A DNA stretch of 64,000 nucleotides, taken from NCBI GenBank assembly GCA_021307315.1, contig JAJSPD010000015.1:744001-808000 (forward strand), written 5' to 3'. Under the pieces are notes generated by a model that was not told the origin of the DNA, did not search any database, and worked only from the letters and a program-made list of their open reading frames with translations. The stretch is from Bisporella sp. PMI_857. Taxonomy: Eukaryota > Ascomycota > Leotiomycetes > Helotiales > Helotiaceae. Each line of letters starts with the position of its first letter. Within the stretch, counting starts at the first letter, position 1. Both the position numbers and the translations under genes were made by a program. Shown here one piece after another: positions 47,637-58,904 of the stretch.

Positions 47637-48250
47637 ATGGTTTCTAAAAACATCTTGTCCTTCATTCTTGCCGCAGCAGTAGGCATTTCCTCTGTCTCCG
47701 CCGCCGCAGTGGCCGTCCCAGAAGCTGCTCCTGCACCATTCGTGATTCCCGACGACGTTGAGATCCTCGATCTTCGAACTGAGGAAGATAAGGCGCTCAC
47801 CCCCCTCGTACTTTCCCCGCCTCCTTCCTTTCCCTTCATTAACTTCCATTCTAACGCAAATCAGAGCAAACGTGTCAATGGCGGCATCTACGTCTGCAAA
47901 GCTATCAATTTCGACGCTAGCCAAGGCTGCAAGCTCATCGTGACCTCCTGGGGTGCTGATACCTCTCTGTTAAACACCGACTATAACAACGTCATCTCTA
48001 GTGCTGGTGCTGATGCCGGAACTACTTGCCAATTCTACGAGTAAGTTTTGATCTTTTCTCCATTTAATGGTCGAGAAGGAAGAGAAGGAGAAGCGGCTGA
48101 CAGGTTGGTAGTGCTTATAGTGGTTCCTGCACCGGACAGGGATATCTCTATATTGATAACCCAGGGATTAGCGACTTCAGAAACTTCCCTTGGAATAACG
48201 GAGCGGGCAATTGGAATGATATCACTAGCTGTATCAAGTGCTGGTACTAA
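47637..48250 (+). CDS. Small secreted cysteine-containing protein
   Basis: Exons 47637-47807, 47865-48040 and 48112-48250 give 161 aa. Intron 1 (57 bases) keeps the frame open if unspliced, but it is pyrimidine-rich with a perfect CTAAC branch point, so it is treated as an intron. A signal peptide (MVSKNILSFILAAAVGISSVSA) and an Ala/Pro/acidic propeptide end near SKRVNG, where KR could be a Kex2 site. The mature part (GIYVCKAINFDASQGC ... TTCQFYDAYSGSC ... SCIKCWY) has six Cys and aromatic glycine-rich segments. The pattern recalls small secreted fungal proteins with a beta/gamma-crystallin-like fold, but I cannot assign a family. Effector or antimicrobial roles are speculation. Confidence 0.78.
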
Positions 48251-50132
48251 GGTTTCCATACCAAAGAGGAAATGCTGAATGGAATCGGACAGGCAGCACA
48301 AAGAGCGGCGGTTTGTTACTAGGCTGATGGAAAAGGCGATTTGATGCTGTGGTTACTTTTATTCTTTTTTGACCTCTGGGTCTAGACGTTTGTGGTGGTT
48401 TAGTAGTAGTTTTTTTATTATAAAAAAAAACCTAATTCAAGCTATTTTCTGGCTGCTTCGAGCACTTGGTTATTCATTGATACTTTTATTGTCTTCCTTC
48501 TAATTTTCTACCAATTGAAAGATATTTAAAATCTTTCCGGCCTCGATCGGGTTTTGAGCCTACTATACCCAAGTAAGCTCACGATGCCAAGATTCATCTT
48601 TCAGCTGCTTCGATTCTTTTGCTCTTTGAAATGTAACGCCAACAAATTTATTCATGTATCTCCCTCGGCAACACAAAGTATATCTAGTTGCTTTAACCAT
48701 AGCCGATCTTTGTTGATGCGATAAGGTGTCTGAGGTTCGGGCGCTTAACTTGCAGATGTACTCCCCTAAGCCCCCACCATCATCATGACGCGCTTTGCAG
48801 GTCATTTCTGATATCATAAATGTAACATTAATCTCTCACCAACTGTTCAAGTATTGATTAAGCTTGTATACTGATGAGTCAGTATCTGTGTCTGCAATTA
48901 TCATGATTGCGACTCAGGATTAGCTTAGTAATAACGTTTGAAAGAGGTTTATTTGATATACTTGGGCTATTCCATCCATCAATAAACCACTTTTGATATT
49001 GTTTATGAAATATTATATGTCTCAAATTCTCACTCGTTATTCAGCTTTGGCTAATTAAAAATAAGCTCTGTCCATTAAGTCACATGGGAACCCCTTTTCT
49101 TCCCCTCGGTACGAGGCAACTGGCGCAGGTCAGCCAATCAGAGTCTTAGAGTTTAAATTTTTATTATTGCCTCTTAACAAATAACTAAGCACTCTGTAAA
49201 AATGCAAACTATTTGCTGAGCATGTTTTTCGCTCTCAAAAAGTTGCTTTTCGTTGGCGGACGCTGACTGTGCATAGGTCCATACGTCTAAATACAACATG
49301 GAAATGATTTCCTTGGTCGAGTGGCGCCGTGGGAAATTGGCTTAGTACGTCGTAGGTACGATGAGAGAGCCGCCTAGATGCCCCCATCTCCCTTAAGCAG
49401 CCGCCAACTGCCACAGTTGGAAGACCGCTTCTGGGGGGGACTCTCGGACGCTTGCTAGTGAACTCCGCATGACCTCCGCCTTGTCATCCTCGTGAGACAA
49501 AGGTTCAAGAATAAGACCTTACGCCCCTCCTGAGACCATTCTGCAATGCTACAAAGGAAATTCATCACCCATTGACATAATCGATGATCCTAGCGCGCGC
49601 AGCTACCTAGTTCCTTACTCACACAGAATGAGGAAGTTATCGCCGACTAACTTAGTTGGTGGTACCCTGAGCGAGCAGCGATGGATCTCTGATGGCTTAG
49701 GACGATTTTTGGTATTTTAATTTACTATCCAAAAAATGAAAACTACATAATTTACGCTGAGTGTTCAGACATGTTCCTCACGCTTGGCGAGCGGATCGCC
49801 GTTTTACCCGCTTAGGTTATCATAGCCCAAACGGTTCTATTAAGATAACAAGACTTTGAAATAGATTTCGCAATCGTTCACAAATAGTTTCATAACAAAT
49901 ATACATATGGTATAGCTCTGATTCCAGGTTTAGTGCTGAAGTTCACTCGAGGCACCAATGAACTAAAACCGAAAGTAACTCCATTGATACTCATCATACG
50001 CTCAGGAAGCATTCATCTCCAGACTCATCCTCTGCTATACTAAACTAGGCTAGCCTCCCACCTGGGATCGAGACGGACAGCCTACCCTCCAGAACCTTTA
50101 ACATACCACACAGAGAGAGATAATCTGCAGAC
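48251..50132. other. Gene-poor interval
   Basis: About 1.9 kb after the small secreted protein. Short frames only (48563-48817). AT-rich with an A-run at 48422-48430. No gene or repeat recognised. Confidence 0.4.
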
Positions 50133-51068
50133 TCATTGACCGGGAACATGCCAGGTGAAGGTCTTATACTGTTGCCACTCGACACGCTTCAACCATTGAG
50201 CGCACCGCTTAGTTTTATCATCCTCATTTGCCTTGAAGACGATGTAGTATCCGCGCCTATCTGCTCGGACTTGTGTTGGCGTAAATCCATTGTTTACCAA
50301 AACCTGCTCAAGGAGAACTGTCTTATTGTCTTCACTCGTAATTTTACGACCTTTCTGAGCAGCGATTTGGATCCAACAGCAATCCATCTCATTAATTTCC
50401 CTCTCCGCAATCCCTACTTTATTGACCTTACCATTGGCTTTGATCCATGGAATAATGGGGTTCTTGCCAGCGGGTACGGCGGAGGAGGATTGAGTGGTTT
50501 TTGCCTTCTTTGGATGTCCAGCTAGAGTATCTGAAGTCTTGCGCTTGGATCCAACAGAGGTCTAGAGACGTGGTAAGTCCTTTCTGCACAGTTTGTGGTA
50601 GATCCATTGATGGATTGACGTTACAAGAGTTTGACTGACCTCCTCATCGGAATTTTCGACAGCGATGATTTCTTTCGTGGCACAGCCACGTTCCGCCGCA
50701 CTCCTAATCTCCGCCATCAAGTTCTTTTCGTATTCACCAATTTCTTCATCTGCCTCTTTGTTGAACGCCTCGTGCTTGCAATCCGCCTCCTCCTTTATGA
50801 GCTTGCAAAATTCGAGTTCAGCTTCATGAATAATATCACCACCAGCCTTCACGAACGCCTTGAGCCTGTGCAGAGCGGCGCTACGGATAGCTCCGTCGTT
50901 ATCGCCATCTTCGGGGAGATTGACAAATTCTACAGCCTTATCATTGATCGCTTTTTTCACCAGTTTTTCAACAAGTTCCCATTTGCGATTGGCATGGCTA
51001 TATCGCAAACAAGCCTCGTCACAAAGGAGTTCAAGCTCATGGACGGGGAGGGAATTAAGGTTTTGCAT
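50133..51068 (-). CDS. Hypothetical protein with SAP-like N-terminus and coiled coil
   Basis: Two exons, 51068-50640 and 50561-50133, 143 codons each, give 285 aa. The GTCAGT donor is weak; without splicing a shorter protein would end in the intron. The first 40 residues (LNSLPVHELELLCDEACLRY ... NRKWELVEKLVKKAI) resemble a SAP DNA-binding motif with helix-loop-helix spacing. Residues about 85-130 are an acidic/Lys coiled coil. Exon 2 starts with a basic, Ser/Thr-rich part (GSKRKT, HPKKAKTT) that could be a nuclear signal, and ends in a compact Trp-rich domain (RGYYIVFKANEDD, CAQWLKRVEWQQYKTFTW). Function is unknown; a nuclear DNA-associated role is inference. Confidence 0.7.
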
Positions 51069-51948
51069 TGTGTCCTTGAAATTATTAGAATGGTTTCTAT
51101 AGGATGTATGAAGTGAACTTACTCGTCTCGAGGAAGTGTAGATCCAAGAAGTTGGCGTCAAATCGGTCTGTATAGTTGATTTTGAATTACTTTGCGCTAT
51201 TTCCTCGCACTTGTTGCCCTGAAGAGAGTTGGAATTAAAGAGAAGCGAGAGGTTGACAGAACGCTTCTACTTAAGTGGGTTGAAAAAGTAGCTTTCGGCA
51301 GACCACAAAAAGGTGAATATATGACCTAAACTACTAATGGCGCGACATTGGACATTGGTTTGTGAATCCAGAGTAATTCACTGACCTACTTTGATAGAAG
51401 CAAGGCATGGCTGAAGAATTTGTGGTCGCCTAAAATACTCTACTATAAAAAGTGACCTGATAATCTAAGAAGTATGCCATGCATGGTTTATGACGTTGAC
51501 TTTCAAAGTTGCATCAGTGAGAGTCTTCCCAGAACGGAAACAGATACTGTCTAATCCATTTCACTGGAGCACTTTCCCATCAGGGCCAGCAACGTTCATC
51601 GTGTTCAGCTTCTGCTACATGCCTATTACCAACAAGCTGAGAGAGGCATAAATCTCCGGGAGTAGGGTGATAGACTGGATATAATATGAATTTCGACACC
51701 AATATTCATCAACCAGGATGTTGTTCTCGAAGTTTCAAGCCTTCACTGGTGAAGAATCGCAACCGAACCATGATCGAGATTTACGTGAAATAAAAGGAAT
51801 GTTATTATCTATATATTTATGGTTGTAGGCGACTAGCGCTCTACCGTGAAATATTGTATCTATACAATCAGAGTCCCATTCTGGTTCCTCTAATTCCCAC
51901 AGCGTCTACCTTATCCCATTTTTTTACTGGATTCGGTGACGAAGACAT
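51069..51948. other. Intergenic region
   Basis: About 880 bases between two minus-strand genes. No gene supported. It contains the promoter of the SAP-like gene and the 3' region of the gEgh16-like gene. Confidence 0.45.
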
Positions 51949-53041
51949 TTAGCTCTCATCAGTCTCACGAGCAAGAGCCAAGAGTTCCTCGAGGGAGAGA
52001 TCTCTCTTCAAGGTGCGAGAGATTGCTCGCTTGCGGATGTTGTAGCGGATAGCGCGCTTCTTGGCTGCGGCTGATTGGGTGAAAGCAACTGCGCCACCGA
52101 AAGGTCCTCCTCAAAGTCAGTTTTCTGCGCATTGCTTTACAGGGTTAAGTAGAGACTTACCGGCAGGGGTAGCATTCTGCAACTTGGCGACGCAGACGTT
52201 GCTTACATCGCCTACTTGGCCCTCGCAAACCATACCAGCAGGGAGTTGCATCTTGACGGGGAAATCCATGTTCTGCATGTTTTGTCAATAAGTGTTCCTC
52301 TAGTTTACAAGTTGAATACTTACAGTTGCAGTTGACAAGCCAGCCACGAGGCCTGGGACGTTCTGGGTGACCTCAGCTGATTTGAAAGCAGCAACATCTT
52401 TTCCTCCAGAAGTTCCGTCAACCATAGCGGTGAATGGACCAGCACCGTCCTGGTTGATCTGGTGAAGAGTCATGTCGATTGATCCAGAATCATCGGTAGT
52501 TGGAAGTCCATCCGAAGCACCAACTCCAGTGGCAGCGAGAACACCTGTCTCTTTGGTACCGGCGGGAGTTTTTGTGCCAGCAGCATCTGCTCCGCCTGCT
52601 CCGCCTGCGCCACCGGCAAGACCTCCCAGGAGACCCTTCAATAGTTGACGTTTAGCAAAGTGTAGCTCGCGAGCCTTCTTAGCCGCAGTTGTGTTACCAC
52701 CCGCACCATCCATGAAGATAGCCATAATTCTTGCAGGGTCGACTGGTCCGTCGGCCTTTGTTCGGCCAAGTGCCGATGCCTTGGCGGTACCAAGCTCTCT
52801 GTCCCGAATGACAGCAGTATCATCTTGGGAACCACAGCTGGCTTGAGCGCAATCTCTGGGTGTGCCATCCACTACCGTTAGTCCAGGCATGGTAACACCT
52901 TTGAGTCATGTTAGTAAGTCTCGGTCCTATTGGAGAAAGAAGCTGGTTACCATTTGCTCCTCTGACCTCAGTGATGACTCCATGAGCAGCAACGCTTGCC
53001 ACTCCCAATAGTGCAACAATGACCGATGATGAGTAATGCAT
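51949..53041 (-). CDS. Secreted gEgh16/Gas1-type protein
   Basis: Four exons, 53041-52951, 52898-52324, 52272-52161 and 52106-51949, give 311 aa. A signal peptide (MHYSSSVIVALLGVASVAA) is followed directly by HGVITEVRGANGVTMPGL, the hallmark mature start of the gEgh16 family of powdery mildew and of Gas1/Gas2 (Mas) proteins of Magnaporthe. Further landmarks: DGTPRDCAQASCGSQ, RELHFAKRQLLKGLLGGLAG (glycine-rich), FTAMVDGTSGG, MQLPAGMVCEGQVGDVSNVC and GPFGGAVAFTQS. The C-terminal 45 residues are very basic (KKRAIRYNIRKRAISR). In other fungi members are secreted or expressed in appressoria; the biochemical activity is unknown. A TATA box lies just upstream. It is consistent with a plant-associated lifestyle but does not prove pathogenicity. 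Confidence 0.92.
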
Positions 53042-53092
53042 TTTGTGATTGTAATAGTAATGAGATTGTACTTGGAAGAAAGAATATATTAT

Positions 53093-53100
53093 TATTTATA
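53093..53100 (-). promoter_or_regulatory. TATA box of the gEgh16-like gene
   Basis: TATAAATA on the minus strand, 51 bases upstream of the start codon at 53041. A strong TATA box close to the ATG fits a highly induced secreted-protein gene. Confidence 0.55.
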
Positions 53101-56100
53101 CAGAATAAAAAACGACCAGCGTCAAGCTTGGAAGAACTGAAAGGTAGAGAAGAAGGCTGAGAGCTCTGAAGATTGTGTGTGTGTGTGATGCTGGGACTTG
53201 GTAGGAGATGTCCTGGCATTTATATCTGTGCTCGAAGGAGTAGAAAACATTGTTCCGACCTTTTGAGAGGAACGAGACCCATGATCGATGTTGCGATTGG
53301 CAGAAAAGTTTAGAGGAGAAACATGACATAGCGCCCGGCATCCGGATCCATAATTTCTTGACGAGCTGGTGACTGACTACGATCCCAGAAATGCCGTGAT
53401 AATGCCAATCTGAGACTTTGGTCGCATGAAATACCATGTATTCTAGGTTCTCTCCCGAAGCAAGCCCCCGAGCCTCCCAGTCAAGTTTCGGAGAGCTTTG
53501 ACCACTTGGGGCTCTCCTAGCGGATCTTCTCGCTGCATGGAAGATCTTCTATGCGTTTCTGGCATGGAAACACGTAGTGATCGCGAAAATCTTCCGTACG
53601 ATCATGTTCAGTATTGAATTTACCCCGCAAGCGTCCTCACTGTCCTTTCAGTATTCTTGATTCAAATCCGTCAAAGGATAACCATCTCTCCTCTGTTGAG
53701 GTGCGCAGAGAGCAGGCGAAGGGGAGCTCCTCCGAAAAGCAAAAACCTTCAACCATGACTTTCGAGGAACCGGTGAACAGAAACACGCTAGTGCAACCTT
53801 GGAGCAATCTGAAGATCTCTGCCAGTCAATCCTCTTCGAGCGTAGATCTGAAAACAGGAGAAGCTGGTGCTCGAAACACCGGCAACAGGCCCTCTCAGAC
53901 TTGATGGCAGTGCTGTGAATACGAAAAGTCGTCGGCTCCAGCAATATGTGACAATTTTCAAACTTTTGATGTCTCCTTGTCACTAGCGCGAAGCCAATGC
54001 AGGTGGTTTCACTCCCGAAACCTTGTTTCGAAAAAGCTTGTTCGTGCGAATCGCATCTTCTCCACGCCTTGGCGATTGCGACTCAGCCACGGGCCAAGAT
54101 ATTTTTTTCGTCGGTGGCTTCAATGCCGCGACGGAAACGCTCAGACTTCTGCCTCCAAAATGTCCGATGGTGCTGGCGAGACTTTGAGGATATATGAAAT
54201 TGTTTTTTTTTCTTCAAATCTGTTGTGCGACCCGTGCCTGACTGATACATTTGGGACACTCCGCAGTGCAGAAGTGGGACCTTATTTCAAATAGCAATTA
54301 TGGTATTGAGGTTTAACTCCCGCTCTTGATCCGAAGTAAACACTGCGAAATCCCATCCTGAACATAAGTTCGAATCTTATTGAACTGAGTTTCGGCTCGA
54401 ATCTCAAGCACCAAAATTCCCGGAATTTACCCAAATACACTTTATTTGTTACTGCTTGCTAGCTATTCCTTTTCTAAAAGTACTCGCCATATGATTTCCA
54501 TGGATTGATTGTTTCCTTTGCCCTCTTTCGCCACTTTTGCTTTTGATAAATTCGAGGTACACTATTGAAGCCATTGTGCATTTTTATGGCTGACTGTGAT
54601 ATTAGATAAACTGAATTTGTATCTAGACCTCAAGATGCTGAATCTTTAATAGCATGCCATTTGGGACCATAGGCTGTCTCGTCCAATACAAGTCATACAT
54701 ATCCAGAGTGTACAACATTGACTTGCGTCAGGATGATATCTGCGTAATGCCTCAATACTTACAATTTATCGCCAAGGGGGTCAGAAGCAACTGATTTGGG
54801 GAGGAATGAAGATATTAAGGCGAGAGTAGGTATGTTGTCCATGCGACACTTGGCAGTAGATGCCGAGCATCCAAGGTCCCACATCATCTTGGCAGACCTT
54901 GGGCTCAACAACCACCACATACTTGAAATGTGATTTGACCTTGTAGTGGCGCTTTCCTTGGTCGGCGGTCGGCCCCTTGCAATCTGTCAGCACTTTATCG
55001 GGTTATTCAGAAAGGAACATATCTTAAGCTACTGGCCAGCAAAAGCATGCAATACGCTGGCGAAGACGATACTTACTGGTGTATCCTTGATCCCTAGATG
55101 ATATAATCTTGCTAGCCAGACCACCTATACTCTCTTAACATATTTAGTGGTAGGCATTTCAAATTCATTGTTTTGGATAAGCATCTTCCCCTGCTAACCC
55201 TTTTTCCCCAAGTTCATAGACGGGAACCAGAGGCCTGTTTGGTGCTAAGATTCCAAATTATGACAATCTGCAATAACTTTCCATGGTGCGAACGGTAAGT
55301 CAGAAAATGTTTGATCTGTATAAATTGGCCGATCTTTTTGTCTTGAAGTAGCGCAGCATGTGTATCAGGAAGGTTGCCAACTTTCACAATCCTGAATCTG
55401 GTTTAAAACCATAAACAAAAGCTCTGATATTTGGACACTAAGCCTCAAAGGGAACCTTGTTGAAAGGTCATAAATCCGTCACATTGCCAAGCTCCCAGAA
55501 AATTCTAGATGGTTGGAACATAATGCGAATGACCTCAATGAACTAGCATGAAAGTCAAGTTAGTAAGTACAATAACCAAGGCCTATTTAGCTCCTATCGA
55601 TCCTCCCAGACAACAAAATTAGATAGCTAGTTCTAAATGGGAAACTTGAAATGTTAATTTCATTGCTGCCATGTTAGAATTAGGCCCACAATAAGCTCGC
55701 GTGCTCTCTACTGGGCGACATCCCGAAATTTTTTGTTGTCTTTCATCCATCAACGCACTCTTTGATAAATTTTAGACAGAGTTCAAGTAGCTTGCGATGA
55801 CGACTTGCATCACTAAATTCACGTAGGGCAATACCGATTTTAATTGGCTGCATCGAAGTATCTGAGACACGAGGTGCCTCACTTCCCCTTCTTTTATTCA
55901 CCTTGTATCTGAGTTTGTATTGAATTACTCGACTAACGCTTAATTCACACAGAAGTCTGGGAGAATTTTGAATACCTAAGTTTTGAAGATGGAATGTTTA
56001 CCCCTCGTTTAATAATCATCTCACTGTAGAGCTTTGGGAACTTAAGGGAAAAGGAATTATTGACATTTGCCCTTGGTGAAGCAACGTAGGTTACTGTTAA

Positions 56101-56291
56101 TCATGACATCGTAATACACAAGGGACAACAACCATTGATCTTCAGTCTCGAATGTTGGAAAGTTATAAAGCATCTGTTGATACCACGTAATCATAGGCCA
56201 ATATGGAATCAACTGTGTTATCTTGCTCTTGTATAGTGTTAGTTAACTACCAACAAAAATGTATTTAATACCAATGCGCGTTCCTTCTATA
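53101..56291. other. Long AT-rich interval, mostly without supported genes
   Basis: About 3.2 kb. Frames at 53614-53904 and 53977-54294 overlap antisense frames and show no domain. One candidate terminal exon is listed separately at 54781-54983. The rest (55000-56290) is AT-rich with many stops in all frames. Confidence 0.4.
54781..54983 (-). other. Candidate last exon of a small Cys-containing protein
   Basis: After a good CTGAC branch point and CAG acceptor at 54984-54986, a frame reads CKGPTADQGKRHYKVKS ... VCQDDVGPWMLGIYCQ and stops at 54781. The residues are protein-like, with four Cys. A GTAAGT donor near 55079 with a short preceding exon could join in frame, but I could not find a start codon or signal peptide. 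It may be a small secreted protein, a remnant or chance. Confidence 0.3.
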
Positions 56292-56427
56292 CAGTAGGCT
56301 GCGAAATCAGTTTCAGGTCTAATTAATAAGTGTTTTAATTAAATCAAGTCTTTTTACTAAGCAAGCTTAGCTAATTATAGCTAGCGGGACTATAAAGCCG
56401 GAAATACATTTCTCCAGCGAATAATCC
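56292..56427 (+). repeat. Left terminal inverted repeat
   Basis: Pairs with 58389-58524 in reverse orientation; roughly 85% identical by eye, with small indels. Several mismatches are C/T or G/A. Confidence 0.8.
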
Positions 56428-56542
56428 AAGGAAACGTGTCAAGTCACGTGTTCTGGCACCAAGACCTGAGTATATTCCTCTTCCTCCTCTATTGTACTAA
56501 CATATTGGTGAGCACCACGATAACCTCTGGGACGAGGTCAAA

Positions 56543-57418
56543 ATGGCTGAAGCACTACGTCAGCCACTTCGTCTCCTCTCTTTGAAGGAGAGAGTAGTTG
56601 CTGCCGGGCCATTGTTTGGACGAATGTTTCTTCAAGGTTCAATATTCTTCCTTAATTACACAATGCAACGTCAACAGCCGCCCGATATGTTACTAAGCCA
56701 TATATTACTACGCGATATGGTGGATCTTGTACCAAAGCTCTCTCTTCTATATGCCCGGGGAAGGGGATTAATGCGCTCCGTCGAGCCGAGTAACCCATGC
56801 CCTCTTCTTCGACTTTCCACAGAGCTTCTTCAAGATATTAGCGATTACCTTTATACACGAGACGCTCTCAACTTTCAGGCATCCTGTCGAACTCTTTACG
56901 CAGCTATACAAAGACCGAAATATACCGAGCTAGTATTGAAGGAAATAAGCCAACCAAAAGGTCGGCCACGGACGCATCTCGCATGCGCCAGCTGCCGGAG
57001 ATATCTATTGGCGACAGCATTCCAGCGAAAAGATCGTGGATGCTACGAATATTGGATTGTGGAACAGGGAGTAGGACACTTCGAGCGTAAATGTGTCGTT
57101 TGCTATGGTCAAAGAGATGTCAGACAGGCGCCGCACCTAGAATATACTCAAAGTGGGTGTATAGTGGATCAGTGGGTATTTGATATATGGCGTGGATTTG
57201 CTATGAAAGGAGAGGAATTTTGGCCTTCAGACCATGAAAAATTTAGCGACATCTGCATTGGGGACTTCCTGATTGGACTATGCGCGTCTTGTGGGAAGAT
57301 AGCACCAAAGCGTGAGCCACTAGATATAGCCACATTGCAGGTCTTGACTCAACAAGTAAGTGAACGCGAGGCCGAGGAGCTGGTTCAGAATTTGGATAGC
57401 TGTCTCTTGTGCCTATAG
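56543..57418 (+). CDS. F-box-like protein inside the TIR element
   Basis: Intact single-exon frame of 291 codons beginning 115 bases inside the left repeat. An F-box-like motif is at about residues 89-125: CPLLRLSTELLQDISDYLY then ALNFQASCRTLYAAI, matching the L-P-x-E-L-L-x-x-I pattern with Ser for Pro. Downstream are paired CxxC motifs (CASC, CVVC, CASC and a final CLLCL), possibly metal-binding, and aromatic-rich QWVFDIWRGFAM. F-box proteins link substrates to SCF ubiquitin ligases through Skp1. In this context it looks like a gene carried by the transposon-like element. The frame is undamaged although the terminal repeats have diverged, which suggests selection or recent arrival. An upstream ATG context and a start further in (Met 41) are alternatives. 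Confidence 0.72.
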   Translation: MAEALRQPLRLLSLKERVVAAGPLFGRMFLQGSIFFLNYTMQRQQPPDMLLSHILLRDMVDLVPKLSLLYARGRGLMRSVEPSNPCPLLRLSTELLQDISDYLYTRDALNFQASCRTLYAAIQRPKYTELVLKEISQPKGRPRTHLACASCRRYLLATAFQRKDRGCYEYWIVEQGVGHFERKCVVCYGQRDVRQAPHLEYTQSGCIVDQWVFDIWRGFAMKGEEFWPSDHEKFSDICIGDFLIGLCASCGKIAPKREPLDIATLQVLTQQVSEREAEELVQNLDSCLLCL

Positions 57419-58388
57419 GGTAAGACGTCGCGAGCTGGCGGGGAAGTGGAGAGTTAAGACAGGCTGGGAGATGACAGCTCTGACAGTCAGTACCAGCGAA
57501 TTGCTTGGAATTGTAAGTCAACTGTGGGAATAGGAATAAATTTGCAGGAGGCTTATTACGGCTTGCCGGATTACATCACTTAAAGCAATAAGAGAATTAC
57601 ATTATGCATTTTCATCAATATCTGGCTATGTGGCAACCAAGTCCATTTAATACATTGAATGATACTCGGAAAGCCGCCCTTGATGGCATACTAGCCTGCA
57701 AGAATCGGGCTCTTTTTTTAACCTTTGCCAACTTTTATCAACTTTTGCCAACCTTTGCTGACTTTTTCCGGTGTTCCCTCAACTTTTTCCAACTATTTCC
57801 AATCTTTCCTGGCCCCTTTCAACTTTCTATCCCTTCCTCTAACTTAGTCAAGATGCTACAACGTACGATTTCAGCTGTCGATACAGCTATTCAGAAACTT
57901 ATCGACGCTTCTACACTAATAAAACTGCGCATAAAAGTAAAGGACGTAAAAGATAAGCGTATCAAACGTGCCCTAACCTCTTTAGCTACTAGAACACCAG
58001 CGACTAGCTCCAAGAGTGCAAAGCAGGGAAAGATCTACCTAGAATTTCTCCAGAGGGTTCGAAAGCTTATAGCTCTGTCCATAGTCGTTTTGCCTCTAAT
58101 AATCAGCTAATTCAATTAGGGTCAGTTTTGGCGAAGTCCAAAAAAGACCCTTGCAACATAGTCGCCACAATGGCTAGGCTCGAACGCTAAATCTTCGCTC
58201 AATCAAATTACTCAATTAATTTCAAGTTAAACAGACTTTTAACCTAGTGAGCTTAGCAATTTTCCGGCTAATAGAACTACCTAGGCGAAAGAAAATACGG
58301 TTTATTATCTCACGTCACCTGATGATAGGAAGCCGCAAATAGCAGACATGGCGATCACAATGACAGACATGACACGGTCTCTGTGAGG
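57419..58388. other. Internal non-F-box part of the TIR element
   Basis: Contains a pyrimidine-rich stretch (57711-57830) with many CAACTTT/CCAACTT-like near-repeats and a 168-codon frame (57604-58110) whose second half is Lys/Arg-rich and helical (AVDTAIQKLIDASTLIKLRI). No transposase motif was seen. The segment at 58200-58290 vaguely resembles the terminal repeat and may be an older internal copy. Confidence 0.4.
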
Positions 58389-58524
58389 GGATCGTTCAGC
58401 TGGAGAAATGTATTTCCGGCTTTGCAGGCACGCTAGCCATAATTAGCAAAGCTTACTCGGTGAAAAACTTAATTGAATTAAAACACTTATTGACTGGACC
58501 TGAAACTGATTTCGCAGTTTACTG
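58389..58524 (-). repeat. Right terminal inverted repeat
   Basis: Reverse-complement partner of 56292-56427. It is followed by TA at 58525-58526. Confidence 0.8.
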
Positions 58525-58904
58525 TAATGGAACCTTTATTCCATAATTAGGTTAGAAAGCCGTCCATCTGACCAATCAGGAGCTCCCATTCCCTTACGCA
58601 CTTTTCTGTGAATCATCCTCCTCAAATGCTCTAGATAACAACAGTATCATATATGAATTATGATTGAGTGGTGCCAACCGCAATTTAAGGACTGACTATC
58701 AAGAAGATCACTATGTCGTCTTCTAAGATGTAACTCATGAGACGCAGCATATGTAGTCACATATACCTGGTTCAGTAAACTTATTTTACCACAAGTAATA
58801 TATAATTCGCAGATTAAGTTCGCAAATCCAGTTTAGATCATAAATCTACCTAAGAACATTTCGATCTTTGGCAAGAAGCCACATCAAATCTATATACCAA
58901 GGTA
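58525..58904. other. Spacer between the TIR element and the SDR gene
   Basis: About 380 AT-rich bases including the 3' region of the SDR gene. Nothing else recognised. Confidence 0.45.

Larger units (their letters stand above)
56292..58524. mobile_element. TIR element with TA flanks (Tc1/mariner-like, non-autonomous) carrying an F-box-like gene
   Basis: A 2,233-base unit bounded by imperfect inverted repeats of about 136 bases. Both ends start CAGTA then CTGCGAAATCAGTTTCAGGT, and both are flanked by TA (56290-56291 and 58525-58526), the target duplication of Tc1/mariner-type transposons. A second block of 21 identical bases (CCGGAAATACATTTCTCCAG and one more) lies at the inner end of each repeat. 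No DDE transposase was recognised inside. It contains an intact 291-codon F-box-like gene and a T-rich region with a weak 168-codon frame. Assignment to the superfamily rests on the ends and TA flanks only. Confidence 0.72.

Noticed and set aside
50631..51116. 161-codon plus-strand frame
   Set aside because: Antisense shadow of the SAP-like gene.
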